This document shows, piece after piece, positions 5,187 through 12,349 of a DNA stretch of 40,659 nt. Position numbers and translations under genes: made by a program. The stretch is from a virus, in the IMG/VR virus record IMGVR_UViG_3300025889_000277, positions 1 through 40,659 of that record. One strand, written 5' to 3'. Every line of letters begins with the position of its first letter. Positions within the stretch are counted from its first letter, which is position 1. Below the pieces are notes generated by a model that ran no database searches, was not told the DNA's origin, and saw only the letters and a list, made by a program, of their open reading frames with translations.

Positions 5187-5350
5187 TCGCCCACTTCATG
5201 AGCTGTATCGTGAATAACTGACTGACTTCTGCGAACCTTTCCCAAAATATCTTCAGATGCTTCCGCTACACGGAAACCAAGAAAGAAAACCGAAGAAATA
5301 AAAACCCCAACCAAAAACGAAACGCCGATATGTTTTATTTTTGTATCCAT
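5090..5350 (-). CDS. Membrane anchor / signal-peptide protein upstream of hydrolase
   Basis: 86 aa. Residues 8-27 ('IGVSFLVGVFISSVFFLGF') form a membrane helix after a short basic N-terminus; 'VAEAS' (28-32) could be a signal-peptidase site. Residues 33-80 form a charged extracytoplasmic helix. Alone it resembles an inner-membrane spanin or signal-anchor stub. It ends 12 nt after a GGGTTTT heptamer set in the correct phase for -1 slippage into the hydrolase frame. It is driven by a strong leftward promoter at 5409-5437, apart from the late lysis genes, so it might act in entry, superinfection exclusion or early cell-wall remodelling. Confidence 0.7.
   Translation of the reverse strand: MDTKIKHIGVSFLVGVFISSVFFLGFRVAEASEDILGKVRRSQSVIHDTAHEVGECLQRSLDQINYIKAEVKQNGKMMDGRGFLRE
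5102..5108 (-). other. Candidate -1 programmed frameshift site GGGTTTT
   Basis: On the minus strand the zero-frame reads G GGT TTT, the X XXY YYZ form used for -1 frameshifting. The zero frame stops three codons later (CTT CGG GAA TAG). Slipping back one base continues as TCT TCG GGA ATA GTT in the hydrolase frame. A weak CTTC/GAAG helix and GGG/CCC pairing lie just downstream. Confidence 0.5.
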
Positions 5351-5408
5351 AAAAGGATTGAAAAAAGAATAAATGAATCTTTGACCCTAGAAATCATCGA
5401 TTCATAAA

Positions 5409-5437
5409 ATAATAGCAGAATGAGTGACTAAAGTCAA
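5409..5437 (-). promoter_or_regulatory. Leftward promoter of the cell-wall module
   Basis: Minus strand TTGACT (5437-5432), exactly 17 nt, TATTAT (5414-5409). This is one of the best sigma70-like promoters in the window and leaves a leader of about 50 nt before the ATG at 5350. The -35 lies in a TGACTAAAGTCA palindrome. Confidence 0.75.
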
Positions 5438-5469
5438 TAGTTTCTTATCGAAAATACCTTTCAGGAGCG

Positions 5470-5475
5470 TATAAT
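5470..5475 (+). promoter_or_regulatory. Rightward -10 box giving a leaderless mRNA
   Basis: Consensus TATAAT at 5470-5475, 7 nt before the ATG at 5483, so transcription would start at or next to the start codon. No good -35 is seen (TTATCG at 5445-5450 with a 19-nt spacer). The palindrome TGACTAAAGTCA about 35 bp upstream could be an activator or repressor site. Confidence 0.6.
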
Positions 5476-5482
5476 CAGTTCA

Positions 5483-5677
5483 ATGAAAAATGAACCCGTC
5501 ATTATCCCTAAAAACTTCCCTCCTCAGAACAACTACCTTGTTCGATTGGTTATTGAGGATCGTGTAAAGGCTTATACAGAAGAGGAGGCCATCAAAAAAA
5601 TCAGCAACCAAACCTGGAACGATAAACTGGGTAACTTGCCAGGTGGAAGAATGGAAGTTGATTTAATAGACGATTAG
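5483..5677 (+). CDS. Unknown 64-aa protein, start of rightward block
   Basis: 64 aa: 'NYLVRLVIEDRVKAYTEEEAIKKI' predicts a beta strand followed by a helix, and the C-terminus is acidic (MEVDLIDD). The ATG lies 7 nt after a consensus TATAAT. I do not recognise it. As the first gene of the rightward middle/late block it may be regulatory, but nothing in the sequence shows this. Confidence 0.6.
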   Translation: MKNEPVIIPKNFPPQNNYLVRLVIEDRVKAYTEEEAIKKISNQTWNDKLGNLPGGRMEVDLIDD

Positions 5678-5718
5678 ATTTGTTGTGATATCCTTGTTTT
5701 GTAATTTTTTCTTTTTTT

Positions 5719-6159
5719 ATGAAGCTTGTAGGAACATACGCTGACTTCGATAGATTTATTATTCTCCATGACTCTTTCACCCCGAAGGCGTTTTTGTCGG
5801 GTGATGCACGAAGAGCCTTTTATCGTAGCTTTAAATCTCTCGAAAAATTCCTCTTTGATCATGAGCATACAAAAAAAATTCAAGACATGCAGAAGCGCAT
5901 CGATTCTTTCACTACGTCATTCACAGAAGAACTGCGTAATGACCCAGAACGAAAAAAAGTCCAAGATGATCTCAACAAAGAAATTGTCACCATGAACGAG
6001 CTAAAAGACGAAATTATTATTGAGCATGAATTTGATGACTTTGCCTGGGACTCCTTCAAAAAAGCCTTCGAGCTAGAAGGGGAGACTATCTACCCCAAAG
6101 CCAAATCACTCGCCATTATTGAGGACTGGATAGCTAAGGTAGACGAAGATAATAAATAA
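5719..6159 (+). CDS. Unknown acidic helical protein
   Basis: 146 aa, start after a run of T (TTTTTCTTTTTTT), typical of this genome. The N-terminus is folded-looking ('VGTYADFDRFIILHDSFTPKAFLSGDARRAFYRSFKSLEKFL'); residues about 50-110 are a long charged helix likely to form a coiled coil; the end is acidic. No catalytic motif. It precedes the terminase genes and could be a packaging accessory, but this is only positional. Confidence 0.6.
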   Translation: MKLVGTYADFDRFIILHDSFTPKAFLSGDARRAFYRSFKSLEKFLFDHEHTKKIQDMQKRIDSFTTSFTEELRNDPERKKVQDDLNKEIVTMNELKDEIIIEHEFDDFAWDSFKKAFELEGETIYPKAKSLAIIEDWIAKVDEDNK

Positions 6160-6163
6160 AACT

Positions 6164-6343
6164 ATGGAACTAACAATGTACGATGACATCACCGAATTAT
6201 CATCCGACCAGCTTCAAAAAGCCACCATTCAACTAGAGGACTTTAAAAGTGCTCAAGAGAAAAATGGATACTGGTATGCTGTCGGAACAAAGATGATTCC
6301 TAAACAAACCCCGTTAGGTGACGAAGTGGTTTTCATTGCTTGA
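6164..6343 (+). CDS. Unknown 59-aa protein
   Basis: 59 aa, 'MELTMYDDITELSSDQLQKATIQ...', starting 4 bp after the preceding stop. The middle is helical and the C-terminal half ('GYWYAVGTKMIPKQTP...VVFIA') looks like short beta strands. The stop codon TGA lies within the TTGACT at 6340-6345. No family recognised. Confidence 0.55.
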   Translation: MELTMYDDITELSSDQLQKATIQLEDFKSAQEKNGYWYAVGTKMIPKQTPLGDEVVFIA

Positions 6344-6367
6344 CTTTTCTCGTAAATGAGAACAGGA

Positions 6368-6373
6368 TATAAT
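6368..6373 (+). promoter_or_regulatory. Late-operon -10 box
   Basis: TATAAT at 6368-6373, 24 nt before the small-terminase ATG. TTGACT at 6340-6345 is 22 nt upstream, too far for a standard -35. It forms an inverted repeat with AGTCAA near 6377, so an activator-dependent late promoter is possible. Confidence 0.45.
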
Positions 6374-6397
6374 TGTAGTCAATTGTAAAATACTGTT

Positions 6398-6739
6398 ATG
6401 GGATTCAAAAAAGGCATTGGGGGAAATCCAAACGGAAGACCGAAGGGAAGACCAAACTTCGCTTCGCTCGAAAAGAAGCAACTTATAAACTTCCTTAAAG
6501 AAGAGGGTGCACAGAGGTTTATTCAAGAACTTATGACTTTAGAAGGGAAAGATTATTGTCAGGCCTATATTCCAGTTATAGAGGTTGCCTTCCCTAAACT
6601 TTCACGAGTAGAGACTTCAGTTGATCAAAACGTCACCTTTACTCAATACGAAAAACATAATGACGCAGAACTTCAGGCTGAAATTACTCGCCTTAGTAAC
6701 AGCCTTAGCGGAAAAGAACAGGCGGCGAGCGAAGGATGA
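6398..6739 (+). CDS. terS: Terminase small subunit-like (DUF5681 type)
   Basis: 113 aa. The N-terminus 'FKKGIGGNPNGRPKGRPN' is the basic GNPxGRPKG signature of DUF5681-type proteins, often annotated as phage small terminase components; residues 25-60 are helical. It sits directly before the large terminase and overlaps it, as expected for the subunit that recognises phage DNA and loads the motor. The acidic, Ser-rich C-terminus runs on in a frame that overlaps the large-subunit start by about 80 bp. Function is supported by the motif and position, not by a search. Confidence 0.75.
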   Translation: MGFKKGIGGNPNGRPKGRPNFASLEKKQLINFLKEEGAQRFIQELMTLEGKDYCQAYIPVIEVAFPKLSRVETSVDQNVTFTQYEKHNDAELQAEITRLSNSLSGKEQAASEG

Positions 6740-8156
6740 TTTAATCTGTTTCGCCCATCACACTCTTCCGTACTATGAAGCTAACTGGCATCACCGAGAG
6801 ATTGCCCGTCATTTAGAAATGGTTGAGAGAGGAGAGATCACGAGACTAATGATCTTTATGCCTCCACGACATGGAAAGTCAGAACTAGCCTCAAAGCTTT
6901 TTCCTGCTTGGTATATTGGGAAAAACCCTTCAAGTAAGATTATGGTTGCTTCTTACTCAAGCACTCTAGCTTCACATTTTGGGTATGAGGTCAGAAACCT
7001 TGTTCGTGAAGAGAAATACAAGCAAGTATTTAACACGCAACTTAAAGAAGACTCGCAAGCTAAAGCTATGTGGAGGACGACCGCTGGGGGTATTTATCTT
7101 TCTGATGGTGTTGGGGGGAGTTTTACGGGGCATGGTTCAGATATCCTGCTAATTGATGATCCAGTAAAGAATAGGGAGGAAGCAAACTCGAAAACGGTCC
7201 AAGAAAAGAATTATAGTTGGTATACGTCCACTGCTCGCACACGTCTTTCTGAACGTGGTGCCATAGTCCTGATTACCACTCGTTGGAGTGACGCAGATCT
7301 TGCTGGAATGATTTTAAAAAACAATCCCGATAAATGGACGATCCTTTCTTTTCCTGCCATTGCGACTGAAGATGAGAAATTTCGTATGGAAGGTGAGGCT
7401 TTATGGCCTCAGAAGTTTTCACTTGAAAACCTTTTAGAAACGAAATCAGAACTAGGAGCCGATTGGTCAGCACTCTATCAGCAAGACCCCATCGATGAAG
7501 AGTCTGCTCAGTTTAAACGCTCTATGTTTCGGTACTACGATAAAGACTCTCTTCCAGACCTTAAAAATATGTGGATCGTTACGGGGGTAGATCCAGCTAT
7601 CTCAAAGAAAGAAACGGCTGATTATTCAGCTGTTATTACTCTAGGCGTCACCCGTTCAATGGCCGATAGGAACATTATCGGAAGAATTTACGTTCTTGAC
7701 TACGTAAACCGCAGAATGAACCCATCAGAGCTAATTGATGAGATCTTTCTTCAAAAAACAAAGTGGGACACCGATGTTTTCGCTATTGAGACAGTGGCTT
7801 ATCAAGCTGCGCTTGTTCACTTCCTTCGTGACGCAATGCTGAGAAGACAGGTCATGCTTCGAGTGGAAGAGGTTAAATCGACCTTAGCCAAAGAAAAAAG
7901 AATTAATGGTTTAATCCCATACTACCAGAACAACGTAGTCGAGCACGCTCCATGGATGACCGACCTTGAAGAACAGCTGCTCCGATTTCCTGTTGGGGCG
8001 CACGATGATCTAATAGACAGTTTCGGTCATTGTCTTCCTTTCATGATTCCTCCATCCCCAAAAAAACCACATCAAGAAAGAGGCAGAACAACACAACAAG
8101 TCTTGCGACAAGAAGAAAGCATTGCCTATCAACCAATTGATTTGACTTCTTTTTAA
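6660..8156 (+). CDS. terL: Terminase large subunit
   Basis: 498 aa from the ATG at 6660 (6621 is an alternative). It is the ATP-driven DNA-packaging motor and nuclease. Seen in order: HxxIAxxLE entry region; Walker A 'PPRHGKSE' (68-75); Walker B 'LLIDDP' (163-168); coupling motif TTRW (206-209); RNase H-like nuclease with 'VDPAISKKETADYSA' (Asp about 311), Glu in 'FAIET' (about 377) and 'HDDLIDSF' (448-455). Length and motif order are complete, so the protein should be active. The Pro-rich tail after residue 460 is typical. The class fits headful or P22-like packagers, in line with a circularly permuted genome. Confidence 0.95.
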   Translation: MTQNFRLKLLALVTALAEKNRRRAKDDLICFAHHTLPYYEANWHHREIARHLEMVERGEITRLMIFMPPRHGKSELASKLFPAWYIGKNPSSKIMVASYSSTLASHFGYEVRNLVREEKYKQVFNTQLKEDSQAKAMWRTTAGGIYLSDGVGGSFTGHGSDILLIDDPVKNREEANSKTVQEKNYSWYTSTARTRLSERGAIVLITTRWSDADLAGMILKNNPDKWTILSFPAIATEDEKFRMEGEALWPQKFSLENLLETKSELGADWSALYQQDPIDEESAQFKRSMFRYYDKDSLPDLKNMWIVTGVDPAISKKETADYSAVITLGVTRSMADRNIIGRIYVLDYVNRRMNPSELIDEIFLQKTKWDTDVFAIETVAYQAALVHFLRDAMLRRQVMLRVEEVKSTLAKEKRINGLIPYYQNNVVEHAPWMTDLEEQLLRFPVGAHDDLIDSFGHCLPFMIPPSPKKPHQERGRTTQQVLRQEESIAYQPIDLTSF

Positions 8157-8187
8157 TCAAAGGTATTTTTTATTTGTCATTTTTTTT

Positions 8188-8331
8188 ATGGAAGAACTCG
8201 GAAAAAATCTCCCAAAAATAGACAAGGGGTTAAAGATGCAAGAACAAGATGTTTTAGGGCAATCAGAGCAGCCACAATCTTACAATGTTCCTCCTCCTAT
8301 CGCTATTACTCAGAACAATGGACGTAGCTGA
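8188..8331 (+). CDS. Small unknown protein between terminase and portal
   Basis: 47 aa, start after TTTTTTT. The first half is Lys-rich and helical; the second is Gln/Pro-rich and disordered ('VPPPIAITQNNGRS'). It overlaps the next gene by 14 bp. No recognisable domain. Confidence 0.5.
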   Translation: MEELGKNLPKIDKGLKMQEQDVLGQSEQPQSYNVPPPIAITQNNGRS

Positions 8332-8629
8332 TTACCAAGAACGACTTAATCAAGGCTTCGAGGTGGCGAAGGTTCAAGTATGGCTTGTTAAACCCTCTCA
8401 GGTTTTAAATGATCAAGAAGTTCTAAAAGCTGGGTGTAAAACGGTGGCGGAGTATATTGGAATGCTTGAAAAGGAAGGTCTAAAATCGATGGGCAAAAGA
8501 ATACGTGGTGGATACACTGACCTACCGCTTGTTTCTTTTGGTAAGATAGAGGGTGGACAAAAGTCTCTCTTTGCGGTAATGAACGAAGTTCCAGATAATC
8601 TAAAAGTAACATATCAAGGTATTGAGTGA
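8318..8629 (+). CDS. Unknown 103-aa protein upstream of portal
   Basis: 103 aa from the ATG at 8318; an earlier in-frame start at 8285 would overlap most of the previous gene's end. 'MDVADYQERLNQGFEVAKVQVWLVKP' and 'GCKTVAEYIGMLEKEGLKSMGKRIRGGY' predict helices. The stop overlaps the portal start (TTGAGTGA), suggesting coupling. Its place between terminase and portal hints at a packaging or connector accessory; no motif confirms this. Confidence 0.6.
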   Translation: MDVADYQERLNQGFEVAKVQVWLVKPSQVLNDQEVLKAGCKTVAEYIGMLEKEGLKSMGKRIRGGYTDLPLVSFGKIEGGQKSLFAVMNEVPDNLKVTYQGIE

Positions 8630-10466
8630 TTATATTTCTCTTAGCGACCCCAACCTTACGGCTGAGGGTGTTCAGAGTGTCTGGAGTAATCGTAGGAGCA
8701 GAATGAAGCAGAGAAGAATGTACTACGAAACATTATGGAGAAGCGCACTCACCAATTTTTATATTGGTATCTTCCCTGACTCCGCTGTTGGTGCAAAGCC
8801 GCTTTATAATCCAATCTACGAGCAGTACGACATGTCTCTGTACTCGAAAGATGGGTTTCGATTCCTTCGTATGAGGCTGCCCATGATGCACTCTATTGTC
8901 ATTCGTAAGATGGCAGCAGAGATGCCAAACAGGCCAAAGGTGAACTTTGTGGCTATGGGAGATAACGATCCAGCAAAAGCCGTTGCTTTCAAGCATTGGT
9001 TTGCCCAGTTTTTGTACGACATGGACGCTGATCAAGAGGATTTTGAAACGTTTTTATGGAAAGACATACTGGGCACCGCGGCAGTTATGGTCATCACGAA
9101 AGAATATGATGTGACAGTAAAGGATGAAAACGGGACAAGAGAAACACGAACGAAAAAGAGAACGGAATATAAGAGTATCGACCTGAGACGATTATGGCTT
9201 GATGAGCACTGCCAAAAATCTAACTTGGAAGACTGTAATTACTGTCAAATTGATGAGTATTTATCGAAAGATGAAGCCCTTCAGGTGTATTCAAATAAAG
9301 AGAAGTATAATCAAGAAGTTTTAAGTAAGGCGGTAGAAATTACCATGGAAACAGACGATGGTGATACTAACTATGGTGATCTTTTCGGTCTTCAAGAGGT
9401 TCAATTTGTGCGAGTCACACATTGTTTTGATAAAATTCACGACTGTTATCATGTTTTGATTAATGATCTTGTCATAAATACGGATCTTCAAAACCCAATC
9501 CCAAGAATGGCAAAGGCAACAGGTAAGGATCTGCCCATAGCTTTAGCGGTTGACTTCAAGATGCCTGGATCGCCGTATGGGTACTCCTCAGCTCATGTGT
9601 CTGCTATTTTCTTCCGAATTAAAAACCTCATTCGACAAATCTTATTTGAGGTAACAGAAAAACAAGCAAAACCTCTTTTGGCTGTTGATCCTTTATCGGG
9701 GTTCGACGAAGAGACTTTTGAGTGGGGTCAAGAATTCATGAGGATTAAACCAGGTGACGTGTCGCCTATTCAAATTAATTTTGATACGAATACATTGTAC
9801 AACATGGATAAAACCACGGATAACGATGTTATTAGTGCCACTGGTATCAATTTTAACGATACAACAAATATGGACGCTGGTGAAACAGCACGAAAAACAA
9901 TTATTAGAAGGGAGAGCCAAAATGCAATCGTGGAAATGGGGATGAATTACAATTCAAGTGTGTACTTTAAACGTCTCTACGAACTCTTAAAAGATGAAAT
10001 TCTTTATCAGTGGCGAGATCAGATTGGTAAAAGCTTACGGGTGAGAACAAAGAATGTTCAAATTGGAAGGAATAAGAAGGGTGAATTGGTAGAAGATGAC
10101 CAAGCTATAAATGGATTTAGGTACTTTGATTTAAAAAGGAATGATCTAGCCGAGGATTATGAGCTGTATCTTGAGCTTGCAAACATGGCTTCGAGCAAAG
10201 AACTTGAAAAGGCTATTGTCGCCGAGCAGCTTCAAGCTATTGCGCCCTTCCTTCAAACTTTTGATGCGCAGGGTCTTGCGACATACCTCAAAGATACCTT
10301 TGTTATGCCTGATTCGGTTCTTCCTCAATCAAAAGAGTCATCACAGTCCCCAGAAGAAATAGCAAAAGAAAACATTCCACCTGAATTCCTGCCTCAGCTC
10401 GAACAGCAAAAACTTTCCGAAATGGCACCAGTCCCTAATCAACCGCCAAATGCTCCAATGGTTTAA
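8622..10466 (+). CDS. Portal protein
   Basis: 614 aa, starting at TTG 8622, which overlaps the preceding stop; no nearby ATG covers the conserved N-terminus. The dodecameric portal sits at the capsid vertex, docks the terminase and connects to the tail. Seen: helical start 'WSNRRSRMKQRRMYYETLW', 'MPMMHSIVIRKMAAEMPNR'-type core, long stem-like helices ('AIFFRIKNLIRQILFEVTEKQAKPLL'), a 'SATGINFNDTTNMDAGETARKT' region typical of podoviral portals near the tunnel loop, and a Gln/Pro-rich tail. Length and place after the terminase fit. Identification is by architecture; the exact portal subfamily is not certain. Confidence 0.85.
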   Translation: MSDYISLSDPNLTAEGVQSVWSNRRSRMKQRRMYYETLWRSALTNFYIGIFPDSAVGAKPLYNPIYEQYDMSLYSKDGFRFLRMRLPMMHSIVIRKMAAEMPNRPKVNFVAMGDNDPAKAVAFKHWFAQFLYDMDADQEDFETFLWKDILGTAAVMVITKEYDVTVKDENGTRETRTKKRTEYKSIDLRRLWLDEHCQKSNLEDCNYCQIDEYLSKDEALQVYSNKEKYNQEVLSKAVEITMETDDGDTNYGDLFGLQEVQFVRVTHCFDKIHDCYHVLINDLVINTDLQNPIPRMAKATGKDLPIALAVDFKMPGSPYGYSSAHVSAIFFRIKNLIRQILFEVTEKQAKPLLAVDPLSGFDEETFEWGQEFMRIKPGDVSPIQINFDTNTLYNMDKTTDNDVISATGINFNDTTNMDAGETARKTIIRRESQNAIVEMGMNYNSSVYFKRLYELLKDEILYQWRDQIGKSLRVRTKNVQIGRNKKGELVEDDQAINGFRYFDLKRNDLAEDYELYLELANMASSKELEKAIVAEQLQAIAPFLQTFDAQGLATYLKDTFVMPDSVLPQSKESSQSPEEIAKENIPPEFLPQLEQQKLSEMAPVPNQPPNAPMV

Positions 10467-10470
10467 AAAA

Positions 10471-10851
10471 ATGAAGGAAGCATCAGTTCTTTTGAGGCTC
10501 CTTGAAAATAACAAATATTTTTTCAACGAAAAAGAGTTAACAATAGAAGATAAAAAGAATCTGTCAAACCTTTATGTTGATCCAAAATTCAAATCTCTTT
10601 TGAAATTGTGGGGTTTGCAAGTATCCTTGATTCGTGAAGAAGCTCTAACAGAGAAATCTGGGGTAGCAGAGATAAAGACTTATCTTTGGACAAAAAAGCT
10701 TTTTACACTCCTTCAGTCAACTGTTTATCATTATCATAAACACTATGCCAACCCGCAAAAATGGCAAACCAGCTCCATTGAAAGTCTTGTCGAAGACCTC
10801 CAAGCCCTCCAAACAATTGCGAAGGCCGAATCCTCCGAAGGCGGTATCTAA
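10471..10851 (+). CDS. Unknown head-region protein
   Basis: 126 aa from the ATG at 10471, 4 bp after the portal stop. Mostly helical ('EASVLLRLLENNKYFF...', 'PKFKSLLKLWGLQVSLIREEAL'), with a 'YHYHKHYAN' patch near residue 90. Many portal operons carry a helical gene of about this size here, but I cannot name it. The last ~107 bp overlap a basic 65-aa frame. Confidence 0.6.
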   Translation: MKEASVLLRLLENNKYFFNEKELTIEDKKNLSNLYVDPKFKSLLKLWGLQVSLIREEALTEKSGVAEIKTYLWTKKLFTLLQSTVYHYHKHYANPQKWQTSSIESLVEDLQALQTIAKAESSEGGI

Positions 10852-10942
10852 AGGGGGGAATACGGGTAGGACAAGAGCGGTAAATAATACTGCTCAGATG
10901 ACAGATGTGTACGGGGTTAGAGCACCTAAGAAGCAAAAATAA
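10745..10942 (+). CDS. Small basic protein overlapping the previous gene
   Basis: 65 aa, very rich in Lys, Arg, Pro and Ser ('TRKNGKPAPLKVLSKTSKPSKQL...', ending 'YGVRAPKKQK'), predicted disordered. It overlaps the 126-aa gene by about 107 bp in another frame but runs 90 bp beyond it, where no other gene exists. A DNA-binding or capsid-inside role would fit its charge. The composition could also arise from an out-of-frame shadow, so confidence is moderate. Confidence 0.5.
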   Translation: MPTRKNGKPAPLKVLSKTSKPSKQLRRPNPPKAVSKGGNTGRTRAVNNTAQMTDVYGVRAPKKQK

Positions 10943-10959
10943 GCACCTTTAAACATCCA

Positions 10960-11027
10960 TACGGCTAGAGAAGTGTCTTTTTATAAAGATACTTCGGACT
11001 TTCCTAGCCGTAAGTTCGCAGTATCTT
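10960..11027 (+). promoter_or_regulatory. Two-state hairpin (attenuator-like) before the scaffold gene
   Basis: A perfect 9-bp stem, TACGGCTAG/CTAGCCGTA (10960-10968/11004-11012), encloses a 10-bp stem AAGTGTCTTT/AAAGATACTT (10971-10980/10985-10994, one GU). The AAGATACT arm can instead pair with AGTATCTT (11020-11027), which would break the first structure. An intrinsic terminator follows at 11033. Mutually exclusive helices ahead of a terminator are the hallmark of attenuation. Confidence 0.6.
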
Positions 11028-11032
11028 GATAT

Positions 11033-11058
11033 AAGGACACAATTCGTGTTCTTTTTTT
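11033..11058 (+). terminator. Intrinsic terminator between portal and capsid genes
   Basis: AAGGACAC (11033-11040) pairs with GTGTTCTT (11046-11053, one GU), followed directly by TTTTT. The T-tract also forms the T-rich leader of the next gene (ATG 11076). Partial read-through here could set the ratio of portal to scaffold and capsid. Confidence 0.75.
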
Positions 11059-11075
11059 GTTATTTTCCATATCGT

Positions 11076-11840
11076 ATGTCACAAACGACCCCTGCTGATG
11101 ATCAACTTGATCCAGTAAGTCCCGCTCCTGATGTTACTGACGTAACCCCTGAGGAACCAATAGAAGACCAAAAGGAACCAGAAAATCTGGATGCCCCTGC
11201 TCCATCTGAGGATGAGCAAGCAACCCTTAAAAAAAGATTATCTGGTGCTCTGCAGGAGAATGAAAAGAAAGGTGAGGAACTTCGCAAGGCTCTTCGTATC
11301 CAGGCGGAAATGGTTAGGGAAAGTCCCAACTATATCCATCGCATTGCTCAGGAAGACCCGTCTATGGCTAATAAAGTCATTCAGGAGGTCTGGGGCAATG
11401 AGGGCATAAGGTCGTATAAACAACTTCAGGAGCATATTAAGCTTCAAGAGGTAAAAGATACAGACCCAGAGGCCTACGAAACGAAAAAAGAGTTACTCGA
11501 AGTAAAGTCTAAACTCGAAGCCAAAGAGCAGAGAGAAAAGACTCGCCTACAGAAACGGTTTCTGAAAGAAAAGGGGTTCTCTGATAATTCATACGATCCC
11601 ACTTACCAGAAATTGGAAGAAGCTCTTTCATTCCTGAATCCTAAAGTTGTTCAAGACGATTATGAGGAAGCTTTGAAGCTCGCCTGGAATATCGTCACTA
11701 ATGACTCACCTATTCAACCACCTTCTCCAAAGCCTTCGTTCTCGGCTGGTGGAGGGGTGCCTGCAACGCCACCTATTAATCCTTCTAACGGTAAAAGCGA
11801 GTTTAGTTGGGCATATGACATGTGGAAAAAACAGAAATAA
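11076..11840 (+). CDS. Scaffolding-like protein
   Basis: 254 aa from the ATG at 11076 (the longer GTG frame lies within the terminator). The N-terminal 60 residues are acidic and Pro/Glu-rich; residues 60-190 are long charged helices ('LKKRLSGALQENEKKGEELRK', 'KKELLEVKSKLEAKEQREK') typical of scaffold proteins that guide capsid assembly and then leave. The C-terminus has a Ser/Pro/Gly linker and a short aromatic end ('SEFSWAYDMWKKQK') that could be the capsid-binding tip. Place between portal and capsid genes supports this. Confidence 0.7.
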   Translation: MSQTTPADDQLDPVSPAPDVTDVTPEEPIEDQKEPENLDAPAPSEDEQATLKKRLSGALQENEKKGEELRKALRIQAEMVRESPNYIHRIAQEDPSMANKVIQEVWGNEGIRSYKQLQEHIKLQEVKDTDPEAYETKKELLEVKSKLEAKEQREKTRLQKRFLKEKGFSDNSYDPTYQKLEEALSFLNPKVVQDDYEEALKLAWNIVTNDSPIQPPSPKPSFSAGGGVPATPPINPSNGKSEFSWAYDMWKKQK

Positions 11841-11861
11841 TTATTCTGTAATCCATTTTAT

Positions 11862-12326
11862 ATGTCAGGTATACGAGTTGTTCAGGAGCCTAATCCATAC
11901 AACTACCAGTCTTGCATTCTTGCAAACTCGGCTCATCTTGATCCAGATGACCCTGTTTACATCGATTCAAGCGGGTTTTTGAATAAGGCTACCACGAGTT
12001 CTAAGGTTCAAGGCTATTACGTAGGGGCTTCTGTTACTGCTACTTCTGATAACCAGACAGTGGCTCTTCAAGAAGGAACCTACCAGCCAGTCATGGCAGG
12101 AGGTGGAACGGTGTTTGAGGGAACAGCAGATCAGGCATGCACTCAAACAGATATTGGTGCGTACGCAGATTTTGCCATCAACACCAACGCCTTCACGATC
12201 AATCTCGCAGCAGGTGCAAGTGGTCAGGTGGAAATTATTGATTTCGACCCGAATAACGATGGGACAACCACCCTCGTTCGGTTTGTGATTGCCGAACCTC
12301 AAGCTCTTGCTTTTGCTCAGGCTTAA
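11862..12326 (+). CDS. Head decoration/stabilisation-like protein
   Basis: 154 aa, predicted all-beta. It starts 'MSGIRVVQEPNPYNYQSCILANS' and holds a 'GASVTATSDNQTVALQEGTYQPVMAGG' stretch like DUF2190 or decoration domains, then a Thr/Asn-rich beta region and a hydrophobic end 'VRFVIAEPQALAFAQA'. A gene of this size directly before the major capsid protein is usually a decoration or cement protein on the capsid surface. The call is based on position and beta-rich content. Confidence 0.6.
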   Translation: MSGIRVVQEPNPYNYQSCILANSAHLDPDDPVYIDSSGFLNKATTSSKVQGYYVGASVTATSDNQTVALQEGTYQPVMAGGGTVFEGTADQACTQTDIGAYADFAINTNAFTINLAAGASGQVEIIDFDPNNDGTTTLVRFVIAEPQALAFAQA

Positions 12327-12349
12327 TTTCTATTCTTTAAAACTTATTT

